Shown here: positions 13,079-21,386 of the stretch, piece after piece | Layout of the letters: every line of letters begins with the position of its first letter | How positions within the stretch are numbered: position 1 is the first letter of the stretch | Source: Candidatus Latescibacterota bacterium | GTDB lineage: Bacteria > Latescibacterota > UBA2968 > GCA-2709665 | Assembly (NCBI GenBank): GCA_012270675.1 | Contig: JAAXHW010000164.1 | Location: 1 to 34,654 of the forward strand | Direction: 5' to 3' | DNA length: 34,654 nt | Made by a program: the position numbers and the translations under genes | The notes under the pieces: model-generated | Told to the model about the DNA's origin: nothing | The model's input: the letters and a program-made list of their open reading frames with translations, nothing else | The model's database searches: none

Positions 13079-14818
13079 GTGAGTCTCTTCCTGAGCTACT
13101 TCACACTGCGGCGGTTGACGGAAGAGTTGCGGAAGGCTTTGAAAAAGCAGCGCATTCTGGACGCCTTTCTGACCGGACCGCACGACCTCTACCTGAAAAC
13201 AGGTGGCAGTGACTTCCTGCACCTGTCGGCCTCTCCCGGCCGGGGGCGTATTGCCTTTTCCAGGGAGCCGCAGCAGGACGAACGGAATCGCCCCTACTGG
13301 ATCGAAAAATACCTCCTGAACACCACAATCGAATCGGTCGATCAGGTCCCCCTGGAACGGATCGTCTTCCTGACCCTGGCCAGGCGGGACCGCTTGGGCG
13401 GGGAAACCCGATGCCGCCTGATCGTGGAAGCCATGGGACACCACAGCAACGTCGTCCTGGTGGCAGAACCGGAAGGTCGGGTGCTGGACGCCCTCCGCCG
13501 GGTGGGGGGGCGTATGAGCCGCAAAAGACAAATCCTGCCCGGCAAACCCTACCGCCCACCGCCCCCACTCAACCGTCTGCACCCCGCAGAAGTCACCACA
13601 GCCGCCCTGGGCGAGGCCCTGGACCGGCAGCGCGACGCCCCGGCAGAGGCCCTGCTCCACACCGTAGCCGGACTCGACCTGCTCGTCGCCCGGGAACTCC
13701 TCTACTGCGCCGGCATCCGGGAAGGCCAGGCAGCGCCCCCCGGTGCGGTCGACCGACTCCAGGTGGCACTGAAGGCCCTCTTTGAGGCCCCTCCCTTCCT
13801 GGAAGGCGCGGTCGAACTGCCCGCGTCGGCGGGTCACAGGGCGGAAATCTGCGTCCTGGCCTTACGGCACAGGGCCGGTGAAGCCCTGCGGTCCTTCTCC
13901 TGTGTAAGCGATGCAATCCAGGCGGTTGCCCAGGAAGAACAGCAGGAGCAGGTGCTCCGGACAAAACTTGAACAAACCCTGAACCGATACCGCACCTCGA
14001 TTGACACAAAAATCGCCAAAATCGAGGCCGACCTGAAAGATATGGAACAGGCCGACCGTTATGAAAAATACGGAAGCCTTTTGATGTCCAACCTCCACCA
14101 GGTGGCGCCGGGGGCCACATCGGTAACCGTAAACGACTTCTTCAATCCCGAAGGCCCCCCCGTAACCATTCCGCTCGCCCCCAATCGGCTGCCGCTTGAA
14201 AACGCGCGGGACTACCTGAAACGGAGCCGGAAAGCGAAAAAGGGCGCCCCCATACTGTCCCAACGGCTGAAAACTGCACGCCGGGACAGGGCAAGGCTCC
14301 AGGCCTGTCTGGACCGCCTGGAGACCCTGACGCAGGAGGAGGAGCTGATTGCGTTTCAGAAGGAATTGGAGCAGACGGGCCTCATCCGCTCCGGAGCATT
14401 CAGGCAGAAGGGACAAAAAAGAACACCCGGGGGGAAAAGCATCCACCCCAGACGCTATCGGACATCGGACGGATGGACCGTGCTGGTGGGACGAAACAAC
14501 AGCGAAAATGACCGACTGACAAAAGCCTCGGCAAAAGACGACATCTTCTTCCACGCCCAGGGATGTCCCGGCTCCCACGTCATTTTGCAGCGCGGAGGAA
14601 AACCGGACACGCCTCCCCGCACAACCCTTGAAGAGGCGGCGAGTCTGGCCGCCTACTGGAGCAAAGCCCGGGGGTCAAAAACCGTACCTGTCAACTACAC
14701 CGAGGTCCGACACGTGCAGAAACCCCGAAACGCGCCCCCGGGGCTGGTCACCATACGGAACGAGAAGACCCTCTTCGTCGCCCCCGGAGAGATCAGGCGC
14801 GCAGACGAATCCGCCTGA
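13079..14818 (+). CDS. rqcH: NFACT family protein, RqcH/Rqc2-like ribosome quality control factor
   Basis: A 579-residue protein of the NFACT family (RqcH in Bacillus, Rqc2 in yeast). These bind stalled 50S subunits and direct C-terminal alanine tailing of nascent chains, marking them for ClpXP-type proteolysis. NFACT-N opens with SLFLSYFTLRRLTEELRKAL and includes RRDRLGGETR, with the conserved Asp-Arg, and a GHHSNVVLV motif. A coiled-coil region follows (about residues 285-335 and 380-425). The NFACT-R/DUF814 domain near the end reads TVLVGRNNSENDRLTKASAK, DDIFFHAQGCPGSHVIL. The length is typical. GTG is used as start, with GGCAGGA upstream. Its divergent neighbour is a ClpX-like ATPase, in keeping with the degradation step. 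Confidence 0.88.
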   Translation: MSLFLSYFTLRRLTEELRKALKKQRILDAFLTGPHDLYLKTGGSDFLHLSASPGRGRIAFSREPQQDERNRPYWIEKYLLNTTIESVDQVPLERIVFLTLARRDRLGGETRCRLIVEAMGHHSNVVLVAEPEGRVLDALRRVGGRMSRKRQILPGKPYRPPPPLNRLHPAEVTTAALGEALDRQRDAPAEALLHTVAGLDLLVARELLYCAGIREGQAAPPGAVDRLQVALKALFEAPPFLEGAVELPASAGHRAEICVLALRHRAGEALRSFSCVSDAIQAVAQEEQQEQVLRTKLEQTLNRYRTSIDTKIAKIEADLKDMEQADRYEKYGSLLMSNLHQVAPGATSVTVNDFFNPEGPPVTIPLAPNRLPLENARDYLKRSRKAKKGAPILSQRLKTARRDRARLQACLDRLETLTQEEELIAFQKELEQTGLIRSGAFRQKGQKRTPGGKSIHPRRYRTSDGWTVLVGRNNSENDRLTKASAKDDIFFHAQGCPGSHVILQRGGKPDTPPRTTLEEAASLAAYWSKARGSKTVPVNYTEVRHVQKPRNAPPGLVTIRNEKTLFVAPGEIRRADESA

Positions 14819-14826
14819 ATGCCTCG

Positions 14827-15582
14827 TCAAAATTTCTGAACGTAAAGCACCCGAATCTCCCGGTCCGGCATCGAGCTTCGGCGGCCGCTCCGAAAGATAT
14901 TCTTGAGGTCAAATTCCAGGATAAACCGCTGGAAGATGGTCCAGCGGCCGCCGCCGTTTAACCGTCCTCCCCGCCCGGAATCCAGTGTATTGTCCTGGTT
15001 GTCGTTAAACGCAAAATCGTATTCCAACAACAGCGAAAACAACCGTCCGAACTGTTTATCTATCCCCACGAACCCCGAGATATCCCCGTCTCCATCCCCA
15101 TCCTCCAGACTCCGATTCACCCCCCCGTGCACCCCCAAATCTCCCAGCGCGAACCAGAAGTTCTTGCTCAGTACCACATAGAACCCTTTGGACTTTGTCG
15201 TATAGCGCTCCAAACCCTGATCGTAAGCGCCGTATCCCTGAGAATGGAAGCCCACCGCAAGCGCGGGCATCTTGATCCTCTCCTCAATCACCCGCACCCT
15301 GCCCATAAATTCAATCCTCGGATTCCACCGGGCCCCCTTGTTGCCCACAAGCTGCTCACCACCAAACGAAACCCCCGCACTTGCCCGGTTGAGCAACCCG
15401 ATTTCCACCTGGGTTAGAATACCGTTTTCGCCGTAGAATCGAAGGTCCATGGCAAAACTGCCTTTGGGCAGGAGGCCGGCAGTGGGGCTATCGACAAGCC
15501 AGCGGGGCTGAAGACCCGCCTGTGCATGGAGGGATTGCACAATCCCAAAGCAAAACATGAAAACAAGGATGAATATGGCCAT
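14827..15582 (-). CDS. Secreted/outer-membrane beta-barrel-like protein
   Basis: A 251-residue protein with a clear signal peptide (IFILVFMFCFGIVQSLHAQA, cleavage near residue 21). The mature part consists of alternating short hydrophobic and polar stretches, with aromatic residues at strand ends, and ends in VLYVQKF. A terminal phenylalanine is the usual signal for insertion of outer-membrane barrels. A DGDGDGD segment (about residues 161-167) may bind Ca2+. It is the last gene of a probable five-gene minus-strand operon, 6 bp after tsaE. I do not recognise a named family. It could be a small YjbH- or OmpW-like barrel. Confidence 0.65.
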   Translation of the reverse strand: MAIFILVFMFCFGIVQSLHAQAGLQPRWLVDSPTAGLLPKGSFAMDLRFYGENGILTQVEIGLLNRASAGVSFGGEQLVGNKGARWNPRIEFMGRVRVIEERIKMPALAVGFHSQGYGAYDQGLERYTTKSKGFYVVLSKNFWFALGDLGVHGGVNRSLEDGDGDGDISGFVGIDKQFGRLFSLLLEYDFAFNDNQDNTLDSGRGGRLNGGGRWTIFQRFILEFDLKNIFRSGRRSSMPDREIRVLYVQKF

Positions 15583-15588
15583 GACAGA

Positions 15589-16029
15589 TTATTCTCCATA
15601 GGTTAATTTGAAGGTGCGTACGTCACGTTCGGGAGCGTCGATCTTTACGGCAATCGTATGGGGTGGCAGCAGGCCATCGGCCCGGTCGGCCCACTCAACC
15701 AGGCAGATCCCTCCGCTGTCTAAATAGTCGTCCCACCCCAGATCGATCAGCTCCTCCGGGCCGCCGAGCCGATACAGATCAAAATGGTAGACCGGCAGCA
15801 CCCCGTCCTGAACCCTCCCCCGGTATTCGTGCACCAGGATAAAGGTCGGACTCGTCACGGGGCCGGTCACCTGCAGCCCATTGCAGATCCCCTGCACCAG
15901 ACAGGTCTTTCCGCTGCCCAGTTCGCCAAACAGGGCCACGCAGTCCCCCCGACCCAACCGACCGGCCAGGTCCCTCCCAATCGCCCCGGTCTCTTCGGCA
16001 GAGAAAGAGGTCAAAGTTGAAACCGGCAT
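15589..16029 (-). CDS. tsaE: tRNA threonylcarbamoyladenosine biosynthesis ATPase TsaE
   Basis: A 146-residue P-loop ATPase that works with TsaB and TsaD to make the universal t6A37 modification of ANN-decoding tRNAs. Walker A is GELGSGKT, followed by the family motif TSPTFILVHEY, the HFDLYRLGGPEELIDLGWDD block, and LVEWADRAD at the Walker B-like position. The ATG at 16029 has GGGGA upstream and gives the normal family length. A TTG at 16065 would add 12 non-conserved residues. tsaB and tsaD are not in the window. It is the fourth gene of the putative flippase-kinase-regulator-tsaE-barrel operon. Confidence 0.92.
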   Translation of the reverse strand: MPVSTLTSFSAEETGAIGRDLAGRLGRGDCVALFGELGSGKTCLVQGICNGLQVTGPVTSPTFILVHEYRGRVQDGVLPVYHFDLYRLGGPEELIDLGWDDYLDSGGICLVEWADRADGLLPPHTIAVKIDAPERDVRTFKLTYGE

Positions 16030-16155
16030 CGTACAGATCCCCGGTGCATTGAACAGATCCCGCAAAGGGCAAAGGTGAACGGTGGGGATGTCGTGGGGAA
16101 AAGGGGGAAATTCAGGGGAGGGGAAAAGGCAGATTTTCTGGTTCTGTATACCGGT

Positions 16156-17724
16156 CTACTTTCCTTTCAAAACCGCCACGGGAAGAATCATCTCTTCAAG
16201 GGAGATCCCCCCGTGCTGGAAGCTGTTGGCGTACTGGCGCTGGTACTCGTGAAATTTTGTGGGGTATACAAAGTAGAAGTCCTCTTTACACAGAATAAAA
16301 TTGGTCCCAATGCCGAAGTTGGGCAGCCCATAAACCTCCGGATCTTTGATATAGACGGCATGCCGGATATCACACCGGATATTCTTCCCGTATTTGTACC
16401 GGAGATTTGTAGACGTCTCCCGGTTGCCATAGGCCACAGACGCCCGCGTACTCATCACACAGCCGTGATCTGTGGTAAGCACAACCGTGGTATCGGTATC
16501 TGCCAGCTTGCGAAGCATCTCGAACAGCGCCGAGTGGGCGAACCAGGACCGGGTAAGGGACCGGAAGGCCGGTTCGTTGGGCGCCATCTCCTGCAGGATT
16601 TCCGACTCTGACCGGCCGTGGGTCAGGATGTCCAGAAAATTGAAGACAACCGACATAAGCGGGAAAGACCGGTAGGTATGGACCTTTTGCACCAGGTTGT
16701 TCCCCTCGGCAATATCCAGCACCTTGACGTACCGGGTCTCCAGCTTCAGTGTCGGATCGATCTCCTCAAGCTGCCGGTCCAGGAGCTGGTGCTCGTGGCG
16801 GTTGCGGCTCATATCGTCGTCGCGGGTGCCATGCCATTCCTCTGCGTAGAGTCGTGCCACCTCGCCGGGAAAGATCCCGCCGAAAATCGCATTCCGGGAA
16901 TAGGGCGTGGCCGTCGGCAGAATCGAGTAGTGGTAGTGGTGCTCGATCTGAAACAGATCGGCCAGAAGGGGCAAAATGGCAAACCAGTGGTCCAGCCTCA
17001 GGCAGTCGACCACCACAAAAAAGACCTGCTGCCCGGCCTGAAGGGGGGGGACAACAAACTCGGAGACAATATCGACTGAAAGGAGAGGAGAGTCCTCCTC
17101 GTCCCGTAACCATCGCGGGTAGTTGCGCTCGACAAACTTTCCAAACTCCAGGTTGCAGACCCGCCGAAGGTCTTCGTGCATCCTCCGAAGGCCGGGATCA
17201 AAAAATCGGTCCAGGTTAAGGTCCCATTCCGAAAGCTTCACGTGAATGTCAATCCAGTGTTCCCAGGAGGTGGCCGAAGCCATCAGGCCCCGAATTCGAT
17301 TGGAAGCGGCCACATAGTCCAGCCCCATCCGGTCCTTTAAAATCTGCCTGGCATCCAGCAGCTTTTTACATGCGGAGAGGATCTGGCTCGGATTGACAGG
17401 CTTGGTCAGATAATCGTCAATCCGCTGCCCAAGCGCCTCCTCCATAAGGCGCTCCTCTTCGTTCTTGGTGATCATAATCACCGGAATATCCGGATTGACA
17501 TCCTTGATGGCGGCAAGCGTCGAGAGCCCGTCCCGGCCGGCCATCATTTCATCCAACAGAACAATATCGAACCCCTGCTTCTGGATCAGCGCGATCGCAT
17601 CGTCGCCGTTGGTTACAGGGGTCACCTCGTACCCCCGTTCATTGAGAAAAATGGTGTGGGGCTTTAACAGATCGATCTCGTCATCTGCCCAGAGCACCTG
17701 TTTTTTATCGACTTCTCTATTCAC
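16156..17724 (-). CDS. porX: PorX-like response regulator with alkaline-phosphatase-superfamily (PglZ) domain
   Basis: A 522-residue two-domain protein. The receiver domain (1-120) has the acidic pair D14-D15, phospho-acceptor D58 (VLLDEMM), T86 and K108 (TKPV). A linker leads to a PglZ/alkaline-phosphatase-like domain from about residue 215. It contains VVVDCLRLDHW, SILPTATPYSRNAIFGG (nucleophile Ser/Thr region), VVLTTDHG, and the C-terminal NSFQHGGISLEEMILPV with a metal-binding His. This is the layout of PorX. In Bacteroidetes PorX regulates type IX secretion together with PorY and cleaves oligonucleotide second messengers. The start chosen is GTG 17724 (AAAGGG upstream). The upstream TTG 17745 is less likely. 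The cognate kinase is immediately upstream. No type IX component is visible here, so the output is open. Confidence 0.85.
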   Translation of the reverse strand: MNREVDKKQVLWADDEIDLLKPHTIFLNERGYEVTPVTNGDDAIALIQKQGFDIVLLDEMMAGRDGLSTLAAIKDVNPDIPVIMITKNEEERLMEEALGQRIDDYLTKPVNPSQILSACKKLLDARQILKDRMGLDYVAASNRIRGLMASATSWEHWIDIHVKLSEWDLNLDRFFDPGLRRMHEDLRRVCNLEFGKFVERNYPRWLRDEEDSPLLSVDIVSEFVVPPLQAGQQVFFVVVDCLRLDHWFAILPLLADLFQIEHHYHYSILPTATPYSRNAIFGGIFPGEVARLYAEEWHGTRDDDMSRNRHEHQLLDRQLEEIDPTLKLETRYVKVLDIAEGNNLVQKVHTYRSFPLMSVVFNFLDILTHGRSESEILQEMAPNEPAFRSLTRSWFAHSALFEMLRKLADTDTTVVLTTDHGCVMSTRASVAYGNRETSTNLRYKYGKNIRCDIRHAVYIKDPEVYGLPNFGIGTNFILCKEDFYFVYPTKFHEYQRQYANSFQHGGISLEEMILPVAVLKGK

Positions 17725-17738
17725 GACAATCCCTTTCC

Positions 17739-17763
17739 AGGGCAACCCGACGGGGCGCCCCTA
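17739..17763. repeat. REP-like hairpin between the kinase and regulator genes
   Basis: GGGCAACCCGACGGGGCGCCC forms an imperfect GC-rich hairpin followed by CTAC. On the minus strand it begins GTAGGGGCG, resembling the heads of the other REP-like units in the window. It overlaps the TAG stop of the kinase gene and fills most of the gap to the PorX-like start. Confidence 0.45.
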
Positions 17764-19101
17764 CGCGGCTTCCTGAGTTTCGGGAGGTGCTGTTGGGAGG
17801 GAAACGAGAAACGTCGTCCCCATGTCTGGAACGCTCTCCTGGACTGTAATCTTTCCCCGGTGATAATCCTCCACAATACGCTTCACAAACGTAAGCCCCA
17901 GCCCCCATCCCCGCTTTTTCGTGCTGTAACCGGGCATAAAGACCTGCTTGATGCGGTGGTGAGGGATGCCCTTGCCGTGGTCTCGAACCCGGATGTCTAC
18001 CCACTCGCTGTCCGGGCGCGCCTCGGCAGAGACTTCGATGCGCCCCCCCCTTCCCCCCATCGCATCGGCCGCATTCTTAAACAGGTTCTCAAACGCCCAC
18101 CCCAGCAGTTCCCGGTTCATCGGCAGGGGGGGAGCTTCGCACTCCATATGCACAATCTGAATATCGCGGGGCAGGCGGTCGCGCAAATAGGCGGCCGTTT
18201 CTGCAACCACCTCGCGCAGGCTGTCCACCCGAAGCTCCGGCGAAGAACCGATCAGACTGAAGCGGGACGCGATCTTGTTGAGGCGGCTCGTATCCTTCCC
18301 CATCTCCGCCACGAGCTGCTCAAACCGGTCCAGGGCCTCCTCACGGTCCTGTTCGGGGGCATTTTGCAACTCCGCCCTCATCAGCTCAATCCACCCGTAA
18401 AGGGAGGAAAGCGGGGTACCAAGCTGGTGGGCGGTCTCCCGGGCCATGCCCACCCACAAAGAGCGCTGCTCGCTGTTTTTAATATGCTGGAACCCCACGT
18501 AGCCCACCCAGATGAAAAGCGCCACCGCACCCAGCGCAATCCAAGGCAGCCAGGAGAGGCGCTTGACCAGACTCGAATCACCGTAATGGAGCACCCGGGT
18601 GACCGGTGTCTTGTTGGGCCCGATTTTAGGAATGACAAACGGAAAAGGAGGATTCTCCAGATCCAGACGGCGCACAATTTCCCGAACCTTCTTAAGCGCC
18701 GAAGGGCTGTTGTCATCGGGAGGCACACCGATCGCTTTCCACATATGGGGTACACTGTTTTCATCCGTAATCACAACCGGGAAACTGGTATTCCTGATCG
18801 TATCAAAAATGATATCCAGATCCGGACCGGGCGTTACGAGGATCGTATCCCGGGTGGCAATGCTGTAGAAAAAAGCGTACCGCTGGATCATCTGCCGGGT
18901 ATCATGCCGCAAAGCCCCCACCACAAAAATCTGCGTATAGACCATAAAGGCCAGAATAATCACCATGCCCGCCACGAAGAAACAGGCCTCCAACCAGCGG
19001 CTGCTGGAAAGCGCCCCCTTCCAGTTTTCCATCCGCCCCCGGAAAGCCTGCGTGGAAACGGCCCGGCGCTTCACCATCTTTTCACCCGCAACAATGCGCA
19101 T
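17761..19101 (-). CDS. Membrane-bound sensor histidine kinase (PorY-like partner)
   Basis: A 446-residue sensor kinase. TM1 is the stretch near residues 36-63 (LEACFFVAGMVIILAFMVYT) and TM2 near 180-200 (WLPWIALGAVALFIWVGYVG). They enclose a periplasmic domain of about 120 residues. The H-box ARETAHQLGTPLSSLYGW carries the phospho-histidine. The N-box ENLFKNAADAM, G1 VRDHGKGIP and G2 RGWGLGLTFVKRI complete the HATPase domain. The start at 19101 was chosen because AAGGA lies six bases upstream, and longer readings overlap the flippase gene. It precedes the PorX-like gene by 36 bp, so the two are the likely signalling pair. The periplasmic domain shows no recognised ligand fold. Confidence 0.9.
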   Translation of the reverse strand: MRIVAGEKMVKRRAVSTQAFRGRMENWKGALSSSRWLEACFFVAGMVIILAFMVYTQIFVVGALRHDTRQMIQRYAFFYSIATRDTILVTPGPDLDIIFDTIRNTSFPVVITDENSVPHMWKAIGVPPDDNSPSALKKVREIVRRLDLENPPFPFVIPKIGPNKTPVTRVLHYGDSSLVKRLSWLPWIALGAVALFIWVGYVGFQHIKNSEQRSLWVGMARETAHQLGTPLSSLYGWIELMRAELQNAPEQDREEALDRFEQLVAEMGKDTSRLNKIASRFSLIGSSPELRVDSLREVVAETAAYLRDRLPRDIQIVHMECEAPPLPMNRELLGWAFENLFKNAADAMGGRGGRIEVSAEARPDSEWVDIRVRDHGKGIPHHRIKQVFMPGYSTKKRGWGLGLTFVKRIVEDYHRGKITVQESVPDMGTTFLVSLPTAPPETQEAA

Positions 19102-19129
19102 TGCCCATCCTTCATATGCATCGCAAACT

Positions 19130-20125
19130 TCATTCTGCAATTCCCTCTCTCTTCTGAACGCCTCGCCCTTCCACAGGTTCCGCATCCCCTTCGGGTTCCG
19201 CCTCAAACCGGCTCCGATAGACAAGCAGCACCCCCGCGCCCAGGGCCACGGCAAACCAGAGGGTACACACGCGAATCACAAACGTGGCCGCCACGGCGTT
19301 GGGAAGTGAAACGCCCTGCAGCACCAGAAGCCCTGACATACTCCCTTCGGTGGGCCCCAGCCCGCCAGGCAGCATGGTCACTGCGCCAAAGAGGGTGGCA
19401 AAACCGTAGATGAAGGTCGCCTGAATCACCCCCACGTCCACATCGAACCCCAGAAGCACGAAGTGGAAACCCAGGCATTCGGCAAACCAGGCGCCCGCAC
19501 CCAGCGCAACCGCCCAGAGGAGGTTCGCCGGGGCCACCAGCAAGCGGATGCTCTCATACGCCCGGCCCAGTGGAGCGGCTAAGCGGGCCACAACCGGCAA
19601 CCGCCCCACCGTACGGAGAAAAGCGGCCACAACGGAGGCGCGCCCCAAAACCAGGAGAAAAAGGCCGATTCCGACACCCCCCAAAACCAGGTAAAAAGCG
19701 CCGGATTCGAAGGTTAAAATACCCAGAAAAGCCAGACAAATCAAGGATATAAAATCTGTTAGCCGCTCCGCCATGACAGCGGGCGCGCTCCAGCTTATGG
19801 GGGTGCCCAGGCGGTATTGGATAAAATAGGCCTTCAGGAGTTCCCCAGCCTTGCCCGGCGTAACCGACAGCACCAGCCCTGCCAGAAAAATCACAACACG
19901 ATCTCTCCAGGCCAGGGGGATGCCCAGCAATTTCAGATAGAGGTGCCACCTGACAAACCGGACGAAATAGTTCACCAGGGCAAGCGCAACTGGAATATAC
20001 CGCGCGTCGAACCGTCCAAAGGCCGCGGCTAAGCGCTCTGAGTCGGAATATATACTCAACCCGAGAAAAACCAGCGCGCCGAGGCCTACGGATAAAAGCA
20101 ACCTGTGCTTGAGTTTCTTAATCAT
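19130..20125 (-). CDS. Flippase-like/lysylphosphatidylglycerol synthase TM-domain protein
   Basis: A 331-residue polytopic inner-membrane protein of the LPG-synthase transmembrane (AglD/UPF0104, flippase-like) family. About eight hydrophobic segments are visible. Family signatures are LSVTPGKAGELLKAYFI, VMAERLTDFISL and TMLPGGLGPTEGSMSGLL. No catalytic transferase domain is attached, so it is probably a lipid-translocating or lipid-transfer-related protein, not an LPG synthase. The charged C-terminal tail is cytosolic. It is the first gene of the minus-strand operon with the kinase, PorX-like regulator, tsaE and the barrel gene, 28 bp upstream of the kinase start. Confidence 0.88.
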   Translation of the reverse strand: MIKKLKHRLLLSVGLGALVFLGLSIYSDSERLAAAFGRFDARYIPVALALVNYFVRFVRWHLYLKLLGIPLAWRDRVVIFLAGLVLSVTPGKAGELLKAYFIQYRLGTPISWSAPAVMAERLTDFISLICLAFLGILTFESGAFYLVLGGVGIGLFLLVLGRASVVAAFLRTVGRLPVVARLAAPLGRAYESIRLLVAPANLLWAVALGAGAWFAECLGFHFVLLGFDVDVGVIQATFIYGFATLFGAVTMLPGGLGPTEGSMSGLLVLQGVSLPNAVAATFVIRVCTLWFAVALGAGVLLVYRSRFEAEPEGDAEPVEGRGVQKREGIAE

Positions 20126-20426
20126 TCAACCATCTCAATCCGCCTTCGGGGGTGGAGGGCAGGGGCTTTTCCGCGCGGTTCCGGAATCCGGGACCGTTTT
20201 ATGCCTGATTATACGGCTTTTTGAGCAAATCCGTCAATGGTTTGAAAAACCATTTGCCAAATATCGTTCATTTCTATATATTCATATCCACGATAATGGA
20301 CCGTTTTTCTGCGTATGCATTCAAGTAAATCAAGGGGTTACAACTGGATAAGCGCTGATTTCAAACAGCTTCCAGGAAAATTTCCTTAATTGTAAATATA
20401 TAGAGAAAGGAGGGGAGACTTCAGGT
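20126..20426 (+). other. Intergenic region upstream of rpsU: promoter and long leader
   Basis: This 300-bp region holds no gene I can recognise. It contains a small hairpin (ATGGTTT near 20237 with AAACCAT near 20248), the rpsU promoter at 20254-20282, then about 140 nt of leader. A palindromic AGGAAAATTTCCT lies near 20372-20384, upstream of the rpsU SD. The left part, after the divergent flippase gene start, is GC-rich and unassigned. Confidence 0.6.
20254..20282 (+). promoter_or_regulatory. Predicted rpsU promoter
   Basis: TTGCCA (20254-20259), a 17-bp spacer and TATATT (20277-20282). Each box matches consensus at five of six positions. Transcription would start near 20289 and give a leader of about 140 nt before rpsU. 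Confidence 0.65.
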
Positions 20427-20621
20427 ATGGCTGGCGTCCTGGTTCGAGAAGATGAGCCGTTTGAAAAGGCCTTGAAACGGTTCAAAAAAACATGTGAAAA
20501 GGCCGGTATCATAACGGAAATGAAAAAACACCAGCATTTTGAAAAGCCGAGTGAACGGCGGAAGCGAAAGATCGCTGCGGCCAAGCGTAAACGGTTGAAA
20601 CTTGAGTCCAGATATCAATAG
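20427..20621 (+). CDS. rpsU: 30S ribosomal protein bS21
   Basis: A 64-residue basic protein matching bS21, which sits near the platform of the 30S subunit beside the anti-SD and takes part in initiation. The pattern VREDEPFEKALKRFKKTCEK, then a KxSERRKRKIAAAKRKRL tail, is diagnostic. The SD is unusual: AGGAGGGG (20408-20415) lies about 13 bases from the ATG, with a shorter CAGG right before it. A long leader and a terminator just downstream suggest that most transcripts end after rpsU, with read-through into cvpA-mutS2-ispG-dnaG. Confidence 0.95.
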   Translation: MAGVLVREDEPFEKALKRFKKTCEKAGIITEMKKHQHFEKPSERRKRKIAAAKRKRLKLESRYQ

Positions 20622-20667
20622 TGAGCCTTTTGCAGACGCACCGTCGTTATGAAATCAGGAAGACAAC

Positions 20668-20705
20668 AACCGCACCGATGCTCGATTGGGTGCGGTTATT
20701 GTTTT
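20668..20705 (+). terminator. Hairpin terminator/attenuator after rpsU
   Basis: A perfect 9-bp stem AACCGCACC / GGTGCGGTT with a 12-base loop, followed by ATTGTTTT. The T-tract is interrupted, so it may be only partly effective, attenuating the downstream genes. Confidence 0.7.
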
Positions 20706-20731
20706 GAAAACGCAGAGCGTAGCCCTGGAAC

Positions 20732-21379
20732 ATGCCTGTGAACTTCGTAGACCTGATTCTGGTGGTCGGCCTCCTCTGGGCCGCAGTGAAAGGCTGGCGG
20801 ATCGGCCTCTTACAGAGTCTGATCGTCCTCATCGGCCTGGTCCTGGCCTATGGGTTTGCGCTCAGTTATGGCGCGGCGGCAAGCGCCTGGATAATCGGTG
20901 ATGCGGCAGAAAAAGGCAGCGGAGCGGCGCTCATCGGCTTTCTGATGGTCTTTCTGCTCACCCTGCTTGCCAGTACCTGTGCAGGCCGGATGCTCCGCAA
21001 AGCCCTTCGGCACTCCCCTTTTGGAATCTTCGACACGGTTGGGGGGGCGGCCGTCGGTCTGGCCAATGCGCTGCTCATCCTGGGCCTGCTGGTCATGCTG
21101 CTTCGAGCGCATCCGCCCCACAGCAAGCTTCCCGAATATATTGACACGTCCACCCTGGGACAGCCGGTCCAGCGCGCGGCCGTACTTCTCCTGGACGGGA
21201 TAAAAGCCGCCGTTCCACACACGGCCTTCCTCTACGAACAACTGGTGCCTCAGGCATCGGAGGTCCCCTCGCACCCGATTGTAGACAAAGTGTCCGACAA
21301 GGCAGACGCCGCACGCACCGTGCTGGACAGCCTGATGAAGGAGTCCCGCAAAAGGCTGGAATCAAAGTCGGAAAAGTGA
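20732..21379 (+). CDS. cvpA: CvpA family membrane protein
   Basis: A 215-residue inner-membrane protein of the CvpA family, first linked to colicin V production and later to envelope stress and purine-regulon contexts. Four hydrophobic helices fill the first two thirds. The family opening FVDLILVVGLLWAAVKGWRI and the block FGIFDTVGGAAVGLANALLI (the conserved D-x-x-x-G-x-x-x-G) are clear. The C-terminal 70 residues are hydrophilic. It lies between rpsU and mutS2, 7 bp ahead of mutS2. The cvpA-mutS2 pair is common in many phyla. Confidence 0.85.
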   Translation: MPVNFVDLILVVGLLWAAVKGWRIGLLQSLIVLIGLVLAYGFALSYGAAASAWIIGDAAEKGSGAALIGFLMVFLLTLLASTCAGRMLRKALRHSPFGIFDTVGGAAVGLANALLILGLLVMLLRAHPPHSKLPEYIDTSTLGQPVQRAAVLLLDGIKAAVPHTAFLYEQLVPQASEVPSHPIVDKVSDKADAARTVLDSLMKESRKRLESKSEK

Positions 21380-21386
21380 GATCTCG

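Noticed and set aside
17860-19413. Plus-strand open frame (517 codons) opposite the histidine kinase
   Set aside because: It crosses the kinase and the flippase gene end, with no domain. The minus-strand reading is clear.
14827-20125. Type IX secretion locus because of the PorX-like protein
   Set aside because: No PorK/L/M/N, Sov/SprA or CTD-bearing cargo is visible in the window. PorX-like proteins occur outside type IX systems.
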